A DNA stretch of 64,000 nt from Coprinellus micaceus (GCA_951394405.1 OX596337.1:1488001-1552000); one strand, 5' to 3'; counted from the first letter of the stretch, positions 38,285-50,275 are shown. Notes: generated by a model from the letters alone, not told the origin. Numbers and translations are program-made.

Positions 38285-40589
38285 TACAACATTACGGAAG
38301 ATTAGGGTTTTATCTTTCAATATTGCTAAGTCTCCGAACGACCTTGTAGTACTCCTCGAATCGCAATGTAAATCGTTCGATACCATCTTCTTACAGGAGC
38401 CTCCATGGAGGCTCGTTTGCCACGCTCCCTCTGCGCATGACAAGGAAGGTACAGCGGTATGGGGCTCGCCCCGCCATCCTAAGTGGACCTGCATGGTCCC
38501 TCCCACCGAGCCTGAGACACGTCTGCGTGTCATGGCCTACGTAAATAACAGGTTGGATGTCCTCCGTCCAACCTACCGTCGAGATCTCATCGACGATCGA
38601 GATGTAATGGTTATCTCCCTGTTCGCAGGTGACGAGCCCATGCACCTCATGAATGTATATCCAGACGCCGACCATCGAGCAATTCGCTTGCTCGATCGCC
38701 GCGCTGATTCACTCCCGACCATGGACTACATGGCTGGGGACCTCAACTGTCACTCCAGGGAATGGGATGATGCCGTCCCAAACCACGGAGACACAGCTAT
38801 CCTACTGCTGGAAACGGCAGCCCGTCTGGGTGTGGAATACTCCCCACCTGTCAATCCAGGACCCACTTATGTGTCCCATGCTGATGCGAATATCAAGTCT
38901 GTAATAGACATGGTATTTGTACAACCTGCCTACGTCCTATCAGCGGCTCCGCTGAGGGAGGAGGAATTGAAGGGAACATCGGATCATTATCCGCTGTCCT
39001 CTGTTATCAAACTCGGCACCCATGTCGAACGTATCAAGGGACGCACCCTCAAGGAGGATGCGGTGGCCCCGTTCTTTATGCAGGTCGAAAAGGAGATGCC
39101 TGGTCTCTCCGACCTGTACGATCTCAACACCGCAGAAGGAGTGGAGGAGCTCTCTGTGGCGATTGAAAAGGTGTTCTCTGATGTGTGGTTTGCCCACTCA
39201 GAGGAGTACATCATTACCCCCCGCTCTAAGAAGTGGTGGACTGACGAATGTCAGAAAGCGTACGACGAGTGGAAAGCGGACGACTCTGCTGAAACCCGTG
39301 GTGCATTTCGACGTCTTGTAAAGAAGACGAGGCGAGAGTTCTTCGATGAACGCATCAAGGACATCTCAGAAACAGACAAGCGCCCCTGGGACCTAATGGA
39401 CTGGGTCAAGGAGTGAAAGAACCCGCCGTGCGAGGCTATCCAACATAACGGACAGCCTTGTCACAATCTCGACCAGCTTTGGGGTGCCTTACATGGAACC
39501 TACAATGCGGCCAACGACCGACCGGTCGACCTGAGTCTACTGGACGAACTCCCCGACGAGCCCGTCAGGGAGTGGCCAGTTTTCTCTCTCTTGGAGATGA
39601 GGCAAGCCCTAGAGGCGTGCTCATCTCGCTCTGCTCCGGGCCCTGACCATGTCACATGGCAGCACCTGAAGTATATCTTCACTGTACCTGAATGCGAAAA
39701 GGTCGTGATGGACTTGGCCAATGCCTGCATAAAAACTGGGCACTGGCCAAAACACTTCAAGGACTCGCTTTCGATTATCATACCGAAACCGAACAAGCCG
39801 TCCTACTCTGCCCCAAAGGCGTTCAGACCCATTGTGCTTCTGAACACCCTTGGTAAACTGGTTGAGAAAATGATTTCCAACCGCTTTCAGTTTGACATGA
39901 TCAAGTACGATCTCGTTGACCCAAATCAAATGGGAGGGGTGCGCCAGCGCTCCACCGAAGATGCTGGCATGTTCCTGACGCATTTGGTGCGAACAGGGTG
40001 GGCAGCAGGGTTAAAGACAAGCGTTGTTGCTTTTGACATCGCCCAGTTCTTCCCATCTATCAACCACGAGTTCCTACTCGAGGTACTTCACAAGCAAGGA
40101 TTCCACCCTATGGTGGTGACCTTCTTTGAATCCTACCTGGTGGAGCGCCATACATTGTATGTATGGAATGGCTCTACTTCGGATCCCTTCTGGGCAGATG
40201 TGGGGGTGGGTCAGGGCTCTGCCCTTTTACCTGTGCTGTCTGCCCTTGTCATAGCTCCAATCATGAAGCTCTTCCGATTGAGGCCAGAGGGGAAACTCGC
40301 TACCTTAATATCATACGTGGACGACGGCACTATCATCGTCCAGTCTCGCGATATCGAAGAGAACTGCATGCATCTCTACCATGCATACCAGTGCCTCTTC
40401 GATATGTTTACAAAGGCAGGGCTTGTCTTGGAACACGACAAGACAGAACTCTTCCATTTTTCCAAAGGCCATACGGATTTCCGTATGCCCCTTGATCTCG
40501 GATATGCCCCCTTCACAGGAGACACCCCTCTGAAACCCAAGCAGTATTGGCGCTACTTGGGCTTCTTCTTCGACCGGTTCTTGTCCTTC
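38277..40589 (+). pseudogene. LINE-A copy 6 ORF2, one stop and 3' loss
   Basis: Starts at the ATG overlapping the ORF1 stop. The endonuclease is complete (LSFNIAKS, FLQEPPW, MAGDLNCHSREWD, TSDHYPLS), although GDFN of other copies reads GDLN. At codon 380 (39414-39416) a TGA replaces the Arg codon of VKERKNPP. The frame then stays open through the RT core (AFDIAQFFPSINHEFL, GVGQGSALLP, YVDDGTII) until the element is cut at 40589. RNase H and the zinc motif are missing. Not functional as read. Confidence 0.9.
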
Positions 40590-41073
40590 TTTTTTTTTTT
40601 TTTTTTTTTTTTCTTTTTTTTTTTTTGAAATCAGCTTTTATATACCGGGGCACGATGGCAGTCCGGTCGCTATCGACATACAAAGAGAGCACGAGCGTCA
40701 CTAACTAAGTACTACTGCAATTATGAAACACAAATGATTGACGATTTGGAGACGCCCGGCGCTTGAAGTTTTACCCCCAACCAGCAGACAGACGATGAAA
40801 GGCCTTGCGGCACTAACAGATCGGTATGTTAAGTCGGCATTCCCACCCAGTCCAGTCCAATCCCCACCAGTACCAGTCCGCCACAAGGTGTTATGGGCCC
40901 CGGGGGCACACCTTGCCTGCCCCCGAACGGTGTCCCTCGCGGTAACCGCGCTTCAGGTACCCCTCATCCACATCAGTTGCAAGGACTGACATGTCGGGGT
41001 ACCTACCCAACTCCCTTCACGCGAGACCTTTAACCAGCAGAGGCCAGTCCAAACCAGATGAGGCCGCGTCCTC

Positions 41074-43046
41074 TCAACCATCCCCCTGTGGGGCGTATTG
41101 GAACCCGAAGGCGAAGGCCTTTGGGTTATCCTCTAAAAACCAAACGAGTTCTCGCACACAGCGGGGATCCCGGTCATAAGTCTGCAGTACACCGCACTGC
41201 GTGAAGATATGGTGACGAGTTTGCACCGGACAGCCGCATTCACATTCGTGATTGTCATGGCCAGGTATGCGGAACCGGGAGTAATACTCTCCAGTAGGCG
41301 CGTGGTTGAGAATGGCTCTGCACATACGTGCACAAAGCGCATTACTCTCATTAACATGTCGGAGCCACACTCCCCCGTTGGAGTATGTCGGACGAGTTGG
41401 CTTCCCCTTGGGGTCGCGCAGCACCATGAACTGGTGCCCTAGATAGTCTGGGTTGCGTGCCTGAGTAGCCCACGCGTCCAGTGCAGAGTCGGCAACATGC
41501 TTACGCACGCTGTCGAGAGAGGTAGCGGGTCTCACCCCCGCAGGAGTGGGAGGGAGGCTCCGTGCATGCAGGTGAGCACGATGTTGAAGACACCATTTCA
41601 ACTTGGAAGGGGTCTCAATGAAATCCACCCGTCTGTCCGCCTTGGCGGCAAACCAGGTGCGGAGGGCCTTACAGGTTGCAAGCGAAAATGCCTGGCCCGA
41701 ATGGATCCCCGGATCGACTGCTCTCTTAGCCATGGCCAGAGAATCAGTGAATATCGCAATCCGATCACAATCTTCTAGGGCCGTAGCCCTTCCAATTGCC
41801 ATGCGAATCGCTAGGAGCTCAGCATCAGACGACAGGACACGTCCTGCCACCATAACTCCTTTGCTCTGTTGGTTGCCTAGGCCTTCATACACGTAGGCCA
41901 CGGTCACATTATGCCTGGTGGCCTTGGGGACAGACGCGTCCACCCCCATGCACACCGTGCGAACGTTGGTACTCAGAGAGTTCCAGAGAGTATTCAGTTC
42001 CTGTCGGCGACGTTCGAAGATATCTTCTCCGTACCGCTGGAAACTGTTGAAGTGGACTTGGGCCCCATAGAGGTCCATCATCCTAGATCCTGGAGAGTTT
42101 TCGACTGCGCATGGCTCGAATTTCTCCGTGAGTTTGGGCAGGCCCCTAAGGGTCTAGCCTATAGCGTCCTTTACGCGGCTGCGGTTCACCGGTGAGAGGT
42201 GACAGGCGGCCCCATAATGGGGAGAGGTGACAGGCAGCCCCATAATGGGGAGAGGTGACAGGCGGCCCCATAATGGGGAGAGGCACTGCCCCTGTGTTCT
42301 TCTGGCAGAAGAGAGCGCAGGGGGTGTGTGTCAGATAGAGTCGCCGTCCGGAACACTGCGCGTTGTGAGAGTTTTCGGAGGTGAAGTCGAATGGGTGGGA
42401 GTCCGGCGAGGCACTCCACTCCCCCAGTAGGAGACGTACGAAACGCTCCTATTATCCAGCATGCTGCTTTACGCTGCATGGAGGTTAGAATTTTGAGTGC
42501 GCCTTGAATCTTGGCGCCCTCATAGTACCACAACCTATGTCCGTACGTGCAGATGGGAATCACACACGCTCGGAACAAGATTCGTTTGTTCTTGGGCGAT
42601 AGCCCTCGAGTAGAGTTACCAAGCATCCTCATAGCCATTACGGTAGTGAGAGCCTTGGTCGAGTAGTACCGGATGTGTTCTTTGAAGGACAAGAACCGGT
42701 CGAAGAAGAAGCCCAAGTAGCGCCAATACTGCTTGGGTTTCAGAGGGGTGTCTCCTGTGAAGGGGGCATATCCGAGATCAAGGGGCATACGGAAGTCCGT
42801 ATGGCCTTTGGAGAAGTGGAAGAGTTCCGTCTTGTCGTGTTCCAAGACGAGCCCTGCCTTCGTAAACATATCGAACAGACACTGGTATGCATGGTAGAGA
42901 TGCACGCAGTTCTCTTCGATATCGCGGGACTGGACGATGATAGTGCCATCATCCACGTATGAGATCAAGGTAGCGAGTTTCCCCTCTGGCCTCAATCGGA
43001 AGAGCTTCATTATTGGAGCTATGACAAGGGCAGACAGTACGGGTGA
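41074..43046 (-). pseudogene. LINE-A copy 7 partial ORF2 (RT C-terminal half-RNase H)
   Basis: Minus-strand frame from the gap: LSALVIAPIMKLF, SYVDDGTIIVQS, FTKAGLVLEHDKTELFHFS, and so on to PEEHRGSASPHYGAACHL. A tandem triplication then adds 56 bp and shifts the frame. A second piece (42081-41074) has RNase H (GVDASVPK, AELLAIRMA, IFTDSLAMAKR) and the C-terminal zinc motif CECGCPVQTRHHIFTQC. A TAG also lies at about 42153, between the two pieces. Not functional. Confidence 0.9.
42198..42281. repeat. 28-bp unit in three tandem copies within LINE-A copy 7
   Basis: GGTGACAGGC(G/A)GCCCCATAA followed by TGGGGAGA occurs three times in a row, where other LINE-A copies have it once. The net gain of 56 bp is not a multiple of three and breaks ORF2 between the RT and RNase H. 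Confidence 0.85.
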
Positions 43047-43246
43047 NNNNNNNNNNNNNNNNNNNNNNNNNNNNNNNNNNNNNNNNNNNNNNNNNNNNNN
43101 NNNNNNNNNNNNNNNNNNNNNNNNNNNNNNNNNNNNNNNNNNNNNNNNNNNNNNNNNNNNNNNNNNNNNNNNNNNNNNNNNNNNNNNNNNNNNNNNNNNN
43201 NNNNNNNNNNNNNNNNNNNNNNNNNNNNNNNNNNNNNNNNNNNNNN
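43047..43246. other. Assembly gap of 200 N
   Basis: Exactly 200 undetermined bases, so the true length is likely unknown. LINE-A is on the left and LINE-B on the right, both minus strand and both in the RT domain. The join may therefore be a scaffold artefact. Confidence 1.
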
Positions 43247-44625
43247 GATAGGGCGATCCCAACCGGAATGCGCTCTACTGAAGTGAAATAGCTCGTTCTT
43301 GGTGTGTTCCATAACCAAGCCCGCTGCTGTGAAGAGGTCGAACATAACCGCATATGCATGGCGAAGCATCACGCAGTTCGTTGCGATGTCTGGAGACTGA
43401 GCCGCGAAGGATCCGTCATCCACATAGGATATGAGAGTGGTGCCAAGGCCCCGCTCCCGTATGCGATATAGCTTCATGATAGGAGCTACGATGAGCGCAG
43501 ACAGGACTGGGGACAGGGCAGAGCCCTGGCCCACTCCAACATCTGCACGGAATGGTTCCGAGGTGTAGTTGTTCCACACGTAGGACGTGTGTCTCTCCAC
43601 CAGGTAAGATTTAAAGAAGGCCACCACCCGAGGGTGGAAGCCCATCTTGCGAAGTACCTCGAGTAGGAACTCGTGGTTGATCGAGGGGAAGAACTGAGCA
43701 ATGTCAAAAGCCAACATGCTCGTATGATACCCCTTGGCCCAACCTGTCCGCACCAAGTGTGTCAGGTATAAGCCGGCGTCTTCGGTGGAGCGCTGACGCA
43801 CCCCTCCCATTTGATTTGGATCGATAAGATCGTACTTGATCATATCGAACTGAAAGCGGTTGGAAACCATTTTCTCAACCAATTTACCAAGGGTGTTCAG
43901 GAGCACAATGGGCCTGAACGCCTTTGGCGTGTTGTAGGATGGTTTATTCGGTTTAGGGATGATAACCGATACCGAGTCCTTAAAATGTTTCGGCCAATGC
44001 CCCACCTCCATGCATGCGTTGGCCAAATCGATAATGAGACGCTCGCACTCGGGTGCGGCGAGGATATACTTCAGGTGAGCCCACGTTACATGGTCAGGGC
44101 CTGGAGCGGAGCGCGAAGAACACGCTTGGAGAGCCTCTCGCAACTCCAAAGAAGAGAACACCGGCCACTCTCGGACATCGAGGTCCTCCAGCAGTTCCAG
44201 TACGCTCGTATCGATCGGACGATCGTTGGCCGCATTGTAGGTGCCGTGTAAGGCACCCCAAAGCTGGCCGAGTTCGTGACAAGGCTCTCCGTTGAATTGG
44301 ATAGCCTCGCTCGGAGGGTTTTTTCGCTCCTTGATCCAGGACATAAGATCCCAAGGACGCGCATGAGTTTCTGAGATATCTTTGATGCGCTCATCAAAGA
44401 ACTCGCGTTTGGTCTTTCTTACAACAGACCGGAATGCACGACGAGTCTCGGGGGAGTTATCCCCTTGATATTCGTCGTACGCCTTTTGACACTCTTCATC
44501 CCACCACTTTTTTGAATGAGGAGTGACGATGTATTCTTCAGAGTGGGCAAGCCAAGCTCTGTTGAATACGTCCACGATAGCAGAGGAGAGGGAGTCAATC
44601 CCCTCTCTGGTACCGAGGTCGGGCC
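43247..44625 (-). mobile_element. LINE-B fragment (copy 8), minus strand
   Basis: A second LINE family, clearly related to but distinct from LINE-A. The readable part encodes the linker and RT: SEEYIVTPHSKKWWDEECQ, GPDHVTWAHLKYILAAPE, LAFDIAQFFPSINHEFL, GVGQGSALSPVLSALIVAP, ISYVDDGSFAAQS. It is open from about 44620 to the gap. It is 5'-truncated at about 44622, where it abuts the gag frame of Copia-2. Its 3' half is lost in or beyond the gap. Confidence 0.85.
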
Positions 44626-45319
44626 CTTAGGCCTCTGGAGTTCGATATCACCGCTCTCAACAAGGAGCTCTCATCCATGGTTCTTCTCCGTGCCCTCCCA
44701 GAAGACTACTCGCATTTCGTCACGTCCCTCCTCCTCCTCGATAAGCTCGACAAGGCCACGATCACCCAGGCCTTCCTCACTGAGGAGACTCAACGTCGAC
44801 GCCGTGCTGCAGACGCCCTCTCTGCCGCTGCCCTCTCCGTCTCGTCTTCTGCCTCTTCGACTTGCGCATTCTGCACCCGGTCTGGCCATACCCAGGCTGA
44901 CTGCCGTGCGTTTGCTCGTGCCCAGAAGAACGCACACGAGTACGTGGCGTCTGGACCCTCCCAGAAGCGTGGACAGCAATCCAAGAAGGCCCAGGAGAAG
45001 ACTCAGGAGTCGGCTGTCACGTCTGGAGTGACCGAGTTTGCTGGAAATGCAAGTGCTGTTCCGGATCTCGCAGATCCTTCCTCCCCCATCCAACCCCATG
45101 CTGACTTTCGTTGGAATGCAGACTCAGGCTGCACTTCAACAATGACGCCGCACCGGCACTGGATTCGAAATTATCGTCCTCTCCGTGTTGGTGTCGAGTT
45201 AGCAGACGGCAGTATCATCTACTCTGCTGGGGTTGGGACTGTGGTCATTGACCCAGTGGTGGACGGGAAGAGGATTTGATCCGTAGAGCTTACACGTGTT
45301 CTCCATGTACCCCAGCTTC
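44626..45319 (+). pseudogene. Copia-2 gag C-terminus and protease, partial
   Basis: The frame opens with RPLEFDITALNKELSSMVLL. It reads through a coiled, charged gag part (LPEDYSHFVTSLLLLDKLDK) and a zinc knuckle CAFCTRSGHTQADC, to a protease motif WNADSGCTSTMTPH. A TGA at 45277-45279 interrupts just after VVDGKRI; family context (I-R-S-V) suggests a CGA to TGA change. The frame continues to LTRVLHVPQL, where LINE-B copy 9 is inserted. The N-terminal gag is missing. Confidence 0.85.
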
Positions 45320-46800
45320 CTCCCAAGAACAAACGGATCTTATTCCGTGCTTGCGTCCTCCCAGTCGCAACGTACGGACATAGACTCTGGTATTATGAAG
45401 GAGCCAAGAATATTGGCGCCCTCAAAGCTCTGACCACCATGCAGCGTAAAGCCGCGTGCTGGATTGTGGGGGCGTTCCGCACGTCCCCTACTGGAGGAGT
45501 CGAGTGCCTTGCAGGCCTCCCTCCCATTCGTCTCCATCTTCGAAAGCTGTCCCAGCGGGCGGTCTTCAGGACGGCGACTCTCTCGGAAACGCACCCTCTC
45601 CGCTCCCTCTTACCCGAGGAGTTCCGGAAGGGAGCGGTTCCACATTTCGGTTCATCTGTCTGGCTTCCACTCGAGAAGCAGGGCAAGGTGCGTGATGCGA
45701 TCACTCAGACGGCCAAGAATCTGGGTTCGCTCACGGAGGTCTTCTCCCCTGTTGCGGAGGAGGCCTTGCCAGGCCTTCGACTTATGGACCTCTTCGAGGC
45801 CCAAGTCACATTCAATGAGTACGATACCTATGGTGAGGAACCCCTCAACCGGAGGCGTACCGAACTCAATACCCTGTTCAACGTCGCGCGTGGGCAACCG
45901 CGCACGGTGTGTTTTGGGACGGATGCGTCCGTTCCCAAGACATCGACCAGGCATCATGCGACTGCAGCCTTCGTGTTCGAAGGCCCGGTCGACCTCTCTG
46001 GCTCGTCTGCCTGGGCAGCGGGCAAGGTGCTGGCGTCTGACGCCGAGCTCTTTGCAATCCGGAATGCAGTCCTTAAGGGTTCGTCCCTCGAGGATTGCGA
46101 CCGGATAGTCATCTTCACCGACTCTATTGCCATGGCAAAACGAGTGGTAGACCCGTCTGTCCACTCAGGACAGGCTCATTCGCTTACCGTTTGTCGGAAG
46201 CTTGCCGCCTGGCTATCGGGGTTCCCCGATCGCAAGGTTATGTTCGTTGAGGTCCCCTCCAAGTTGGAGTGGGGGATTCAACACAAAGCACATCTTCGTG
46301 CTCGCAGCCTCCCTCCTATTGTTTTAGGAGAGAGGCCTGAAACTTCATTGGATGGTGTGCGTAAGCATATCGCCGACTCGGCGTTGGATGCGTGGACCAC
46401 TATGGCCCGCGACCCTGACTATCTCGGACATCAGTTCCTGGTGTTCAGCGACCCCAAGGGGAAGCCTCTTCGTCCCACGTACGTCAATGGCGGTACGTGG
46501 CTACGTAATGTCAACGAGGACAACATACTCTGTGCAAGATTTGCCAGGGCGGTTCTCAATCATGCCCCGATAGGCGAGTACTATCGAAGGTTTAATATTC
46601 CAGGCCATGACACTCACGAATGCGAGTGTGGTCACCCGACGCAGACCCGGCGTCATATCTTCACGCACTGCGGAGTGCTTGAAACCCTCGATCGGATTCC
46701 CCGCTTTCTGCGAGAGTTCGTCGGCTTCCTGATGGAGAACCCGCCCGCTTTTTCTTTCGGGTTCCAATATCGTCACCCACCGCCAGTGGGTATTGGATGA
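45320..46800 (+). CDS. LINE-B partial ORF2: RT thumb, RNase H and zinc motif
   Basis: Open frame of about 490 codons from the truncation point. It has the RT C-terminal part (YGHRLWYYEGAKNIGALKAL, MQRKAACWIVGAFRTSPTGG), then RNase H (CFGTDASVPKTSTRHHATAA, AELFAIRNAV, IFTDSIAMAKRVV), with the D-E-D catalytic residues present. A C-terminal CECGHPTQTRRHIFTHC motif and a FGFQYRHPPPVGIG end follow. No endonuclease or RT active site, because the element is truncated, so it cannot move itself. Nucleotide sequence is undamaged across this part, which suggests a fairly recent insertion. Confidence 0.9.
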
Positions 46801-47253
46801 GTGGCTTGCGGCCTTTTCTGGACCAGGCTGTAAAGGCCAACGGTTTACGCGCGTAGGACTGGGTAGCCGGCGTGACGTGTCAGTCTCCACAACTGATTGC
46901 GGATGAACGCTGGACTAAGTTGGGTGCTTCTACGGAGGTGCCTATCGGGGGGTGTGGAGAACCCCCCAGAGCCTGGATTGAAACGCGTTTACTTAGTAGC
47001 CGGTCGGCTAAGTCTGGGGAGGGGCACCGCGATAAAGCTTGTCCTTCTGGCGTCGCCTACAGAGGCTTCGCACACGAGTCTTGGACTTCGCTTCGGGGGA
47101 GTCCTATCTTCCGCCCCATCGCTGCGTTTATGCGTCTGTCTGTAAATGGTGGCTGTATGTATTGTAGAAATACTTTGTGTAGTAGCTAGCGACCGGACTG
47201 CCTGTGTGCCCCGGAATACAAAAGCTGAATTCAAAAAAAAAAAAAAAAAAAAA
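45320..47253 (+). mobile_element. 5'-truncated LINE-B (copy 9) in Copia-2
   Basis: Flanked by a 15-bp target duplication ATGTACCCCAGCTTC (45305-45319 and 47254-47268). Starts inside ORF2 (PKNKRILFRACV), runs through RNase H to a stop at 46800. About 430 bp of 3' UTR follow, ending ...CCCCGGAATACAAAAGCTGAATTC and poly(A). Sequence diverges from LINE-A throughout, except the last about 55 bp. Confidence 0.95.
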
Positions 47254-47268
47254 ATGTACCCCAGCTTC

Positions 47269-50200
47269 GTTCCAATCTCCTATCATGCTTGTTCCTCACT
47301 CGGTGCTGCGGTTTCTCCATCCTCATCGACTCAGCCTTCATGCACTTCATGCGTAGTGGTATGACGCTGTTTCGAGCTCGAATCACATCCAACAACGCTG
47401 CCTTCATCGATGGAGCCACTCGAACGGCTGTAGAGTCTGCGAACGCCCTTACGACACGTCCCCTTGACCTCCAGCTCTGGCATGAACGTCTCTGCCACCA
47501 CAACACCGCCGACATTTCGAAACTCATCTCTGGCGGTCTGGCTACTGGCATCTCCCTCTCCTCTTCTGCGAAGCGAGACCTCATCTGCGAGCCCTGTCTG
47601 GCTGGCAAGATGCACTCTGGGTCGTTTCCCTTGACTGGGAACCGTGCCTTGCATCCCCTTGACCTTGTCCACTCTGATCTGTGTGGTCCCATGTCGGTCT
47701 CAACCCCAGAAGGCTTCCGTTACTGGTGTGTCTTCATTGACGACCATACACGCTATCGCGTCACGGTCATGCTCAAGCGGAAGAGTGACACATTCGCCGC
47801 CTTCAAGCTGTTCAAGGCTCTTGCTGAGACGCAGCTGGGTCGAAAGATCAAGGCTCTGCATGACGACAAGGGTGGCGAGTACATGTCAACCGAGTTCAAC
47901 ACATTCTGTGACGACTCTGGCATTCTCAGGCTCCATACCACTCGAAATCGTCCTCAACAGAACGGCGATGCAGAGCGAGCCAACCAGGTCATGCTAGAGG
48001 ATGTGACTGCAATGCTCCACCAGGCCAAGCTGCCTCCTAGCTTCTGGGGTCGCTGCCTTGCCACCCAGGTGAAGGTCTGGAACTGCCTGCCTACCTCTGC
48101 GCTTCCAGGTAAGACACCCTACGAAGCCTGGTACAGCAAGAAGCCAGATCTCAGCCGCTTCAGGGTGTTTGGATGCACTGCCTACGTCTTTGTGCAGAAG
48201 GACAAGCGCAAGAAGCTGGAGTCCCACATGCGCAAGTGTCTCTTTGTTGGCTATCCGTCGGATTACAAGGGCTGGGACTTCTACGATCCCACCACCAAGC
48301 AGTTCTTTGTCTCTGAACGTGCTGAGTTCGACGAACGCTACTTTCCTGGTCTCAGGATGAACAACTCCATTGACCACAACCTCCTCCATCTTCTTGGACA
48401 ACCACCCACTGCTCCCATCCCCTCTGGTGCCCCTGCTGCGTCCCCAGAGGTTCCTGATGACGTTGAGCTTCCCCAGATGCCTGTGCATCTACCTGCTCAC
48501 ATTGAGCCACCCCCAGCACCTCGAGGTGCTTCACCGGTTCCAGTCCCCCTTCTGAATCTGCCTGCTCCTCAACCGCCTGCCCCTGCTCCTGCCCAGCTTC
48601 GTGGTGCGAGTCCTGCCCCTCAGCCTGTCAGACGCACAGGACGGCAGTCAAAGCAGCCAGGGGAGTGGTGGAAGGTGGCTAAACCGGTTCGACGTGGTGC
48701 TAGCCTCAGTGATTCTGACTCTGACTCTGAATCTGAACGCTCGCCCTCTCCTCCTCCTGCACCTGCCCTTCCTGTGCCTGCACCTCCCATCCCAGCTCCT
48801 GCACCTGCACCTGCACCGCCTCTTGCTGCCCCCGCACCTCGTCCTCTCACTGCCCCTGCCCTTGGCCGGGCCCTTGCACCGCAACTCGCCCCTGCTCCCC
48901 CAGCTCTCTGGGAAGCCAGGGAACCGAGTCCTGCCGTTGAGGATGAGAGTGATGACGACATGGGTGGATATGGTGAAGTCAACGACTTTGCAGGTGTCTC
49001 TGCCACTGGTGACCCTCGTACCTACAGGGAAGCCCTTGCTCGGCCTGACAGTCAGCACTGGGAAGCTGCCGCATGCGAGGAGATCCTCACCCTCACAGGC
49101 AATGGGACTTGGGAGCTTGTTGAACTGCCTCCTGGAGCCAAGGCCATCCCCTCTGGCTGGGTCTTCAAGACCAAACGCACTCCTGATGGCAAAGTCGAAC
49201 GCTTCAAGGGTCGTATTGTGGCCAAGGGCTGCAGCCAACGTCCTGGGATTGACTACTCTGAGACCTATGCCCCCACCTTCCGTCCTGCCGCCTTTCGTAA
49301 CGCCCTTGCAGCTGCTGGGATTGAGGACATGCACCTTCGTTCCTGCGACTTCTCCTCTGCCTTCACCGACAGCAACTTGGACGAAGTCATCTACATGCGC
49401 CAGCCTGAGGGATTCCACCAAGGTGGTCCCAACATGGTGTGCCTGCTCAAGAAGTCGCTGTATGGCCTCAAGCAAGGTGCTAGGCAGTGGAACAAGAAGC
49501 TGCATGCCACGCTTCTGGACATGGGATTCACTCGACTCCAGTCTGACCGATCTGTCTACATCTACGCTCATGGAGACGTCCGCATCATCCTCCCCGTCTA
49601 CATTGACGATGTGACTCTGGCCTCCAAGAGCAAGGAGGCACTGGATCGAACTGTGGAGGAGCTCTCCAAGCGGTTCAAGCTGCGTGACTTGGGTGAAACC
49701 AAGTTCATCCTTGGTGTTGAAGTCATCAGGGATCGCCCCAACCGGTCCATCTCCCTCTCCCAGCGCCAGTACATCATCGACATCCTTGCTCGTTACGGTT
49801 TCGAGTCCTGCAGCCCTGTAGGCACTCCTCTCCCTCCTGGGATCAAGCTCTCCAAGTCCATGGGTCCTATCACCCAGGAAGAGATTGAGTTCATGCGCAG
49901 CATCCCCTACCTCAGCATCCTTGGTGCCATCCTCTACCTTGCCACCATGACTCGTCCTGACATCTCCTACGCCGTTGGCTTCCTTGGCCGCTTCAGCGCC
50001 AATCCAGGACCTCGTCACTGGGCTGCTCTCAAGCACCTCCTTCGCTACCTCAAGGGCTCTATGGATTACAAGCTCACCTACAGTGGAAAAGGCGTCAACT
50101 CGGTCACATTTGAGACCTACTGTGACGCCTCCCATGGTGACTGCCTTGATTCTGGACGCTCTACTGGTGGTTATGTCACCACTGCGGCTGGAGGTGCTGT

Positions 50201-50275
50201 GAGCTGGTCCAGCAAGCTACAGACTATCGTTGCTCTCTCTAGCACAGAGGCTGAGTACATGATTGCAGTTGAGGC
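47269..50275 (+). pseudogene. Copia-2 integrase-RT-RNase H frame (open, but cut off)
   Basis: Continuous frame of about 1000 codons. The GAG-pre-integrase domain has LWHERLCHHNTADISKL and CEPCLAGKMHSGSFP. The integrase core has D in HSDLCGP, D in HDDKGGEYM and E in QQNGDAERAN. A Pro/Ala/Ser-rich linker lies at about 48390-48960. The RT has GWVFKTKRTPDG, KGCSQRPGIDYSETYAPT, KSLYGLKQGARQWNKKLH and a YIDD catalytic box. RNase H has YCDASHGDCLDS and ALSSTEAEYM. No internal stop was seen; it ends only because the SINE-like element is inserted after AVEAG. With its gag-protease part broken and several inserts downstream it cannot produce a complete polyprotein. Confidence 0.9.

Larger units (their letters stand above)
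35454..40589 (+). mobile_element. LINE-A (copy 6), complete 5' end, 3' end cut
   Basis: Begins GATCTCTTACCACCACC, the same start as the copy at 58176, so this is probably the true 5' end of the family. It contains a 125-bp 5' UTR, an undamaged ORF1 and most of ORF2. It is broken off within the RT at 40589, where the T-run of an opposite-strand LINE begins. Confidence 0.9.
40590..43046 (-). mobile_element. LINE-A (copy 7), 5' part lost in assembly gap
   Basis: T-run (40590-40626, with one C) is the poly(A) tail, followed by the LINE-A 3' UTR and ORF2 in reverse. It inserted into copy 6 within DRFLSF, because the copy-6 frame stops exactly at the T-run. The 5' side ends at the N-gap in the RT (SPVLSAL). 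Contains a 28-bp triplication. Confidence 0.9.

Noticed and set aside
48648..50135. A 495-codon open frame on the minus strand
   Set aside because: It is antisense to the conserved integrase/RT frame of Copia-2. Its length follows from codon bias of the plus-strand gene, and it has no domain.
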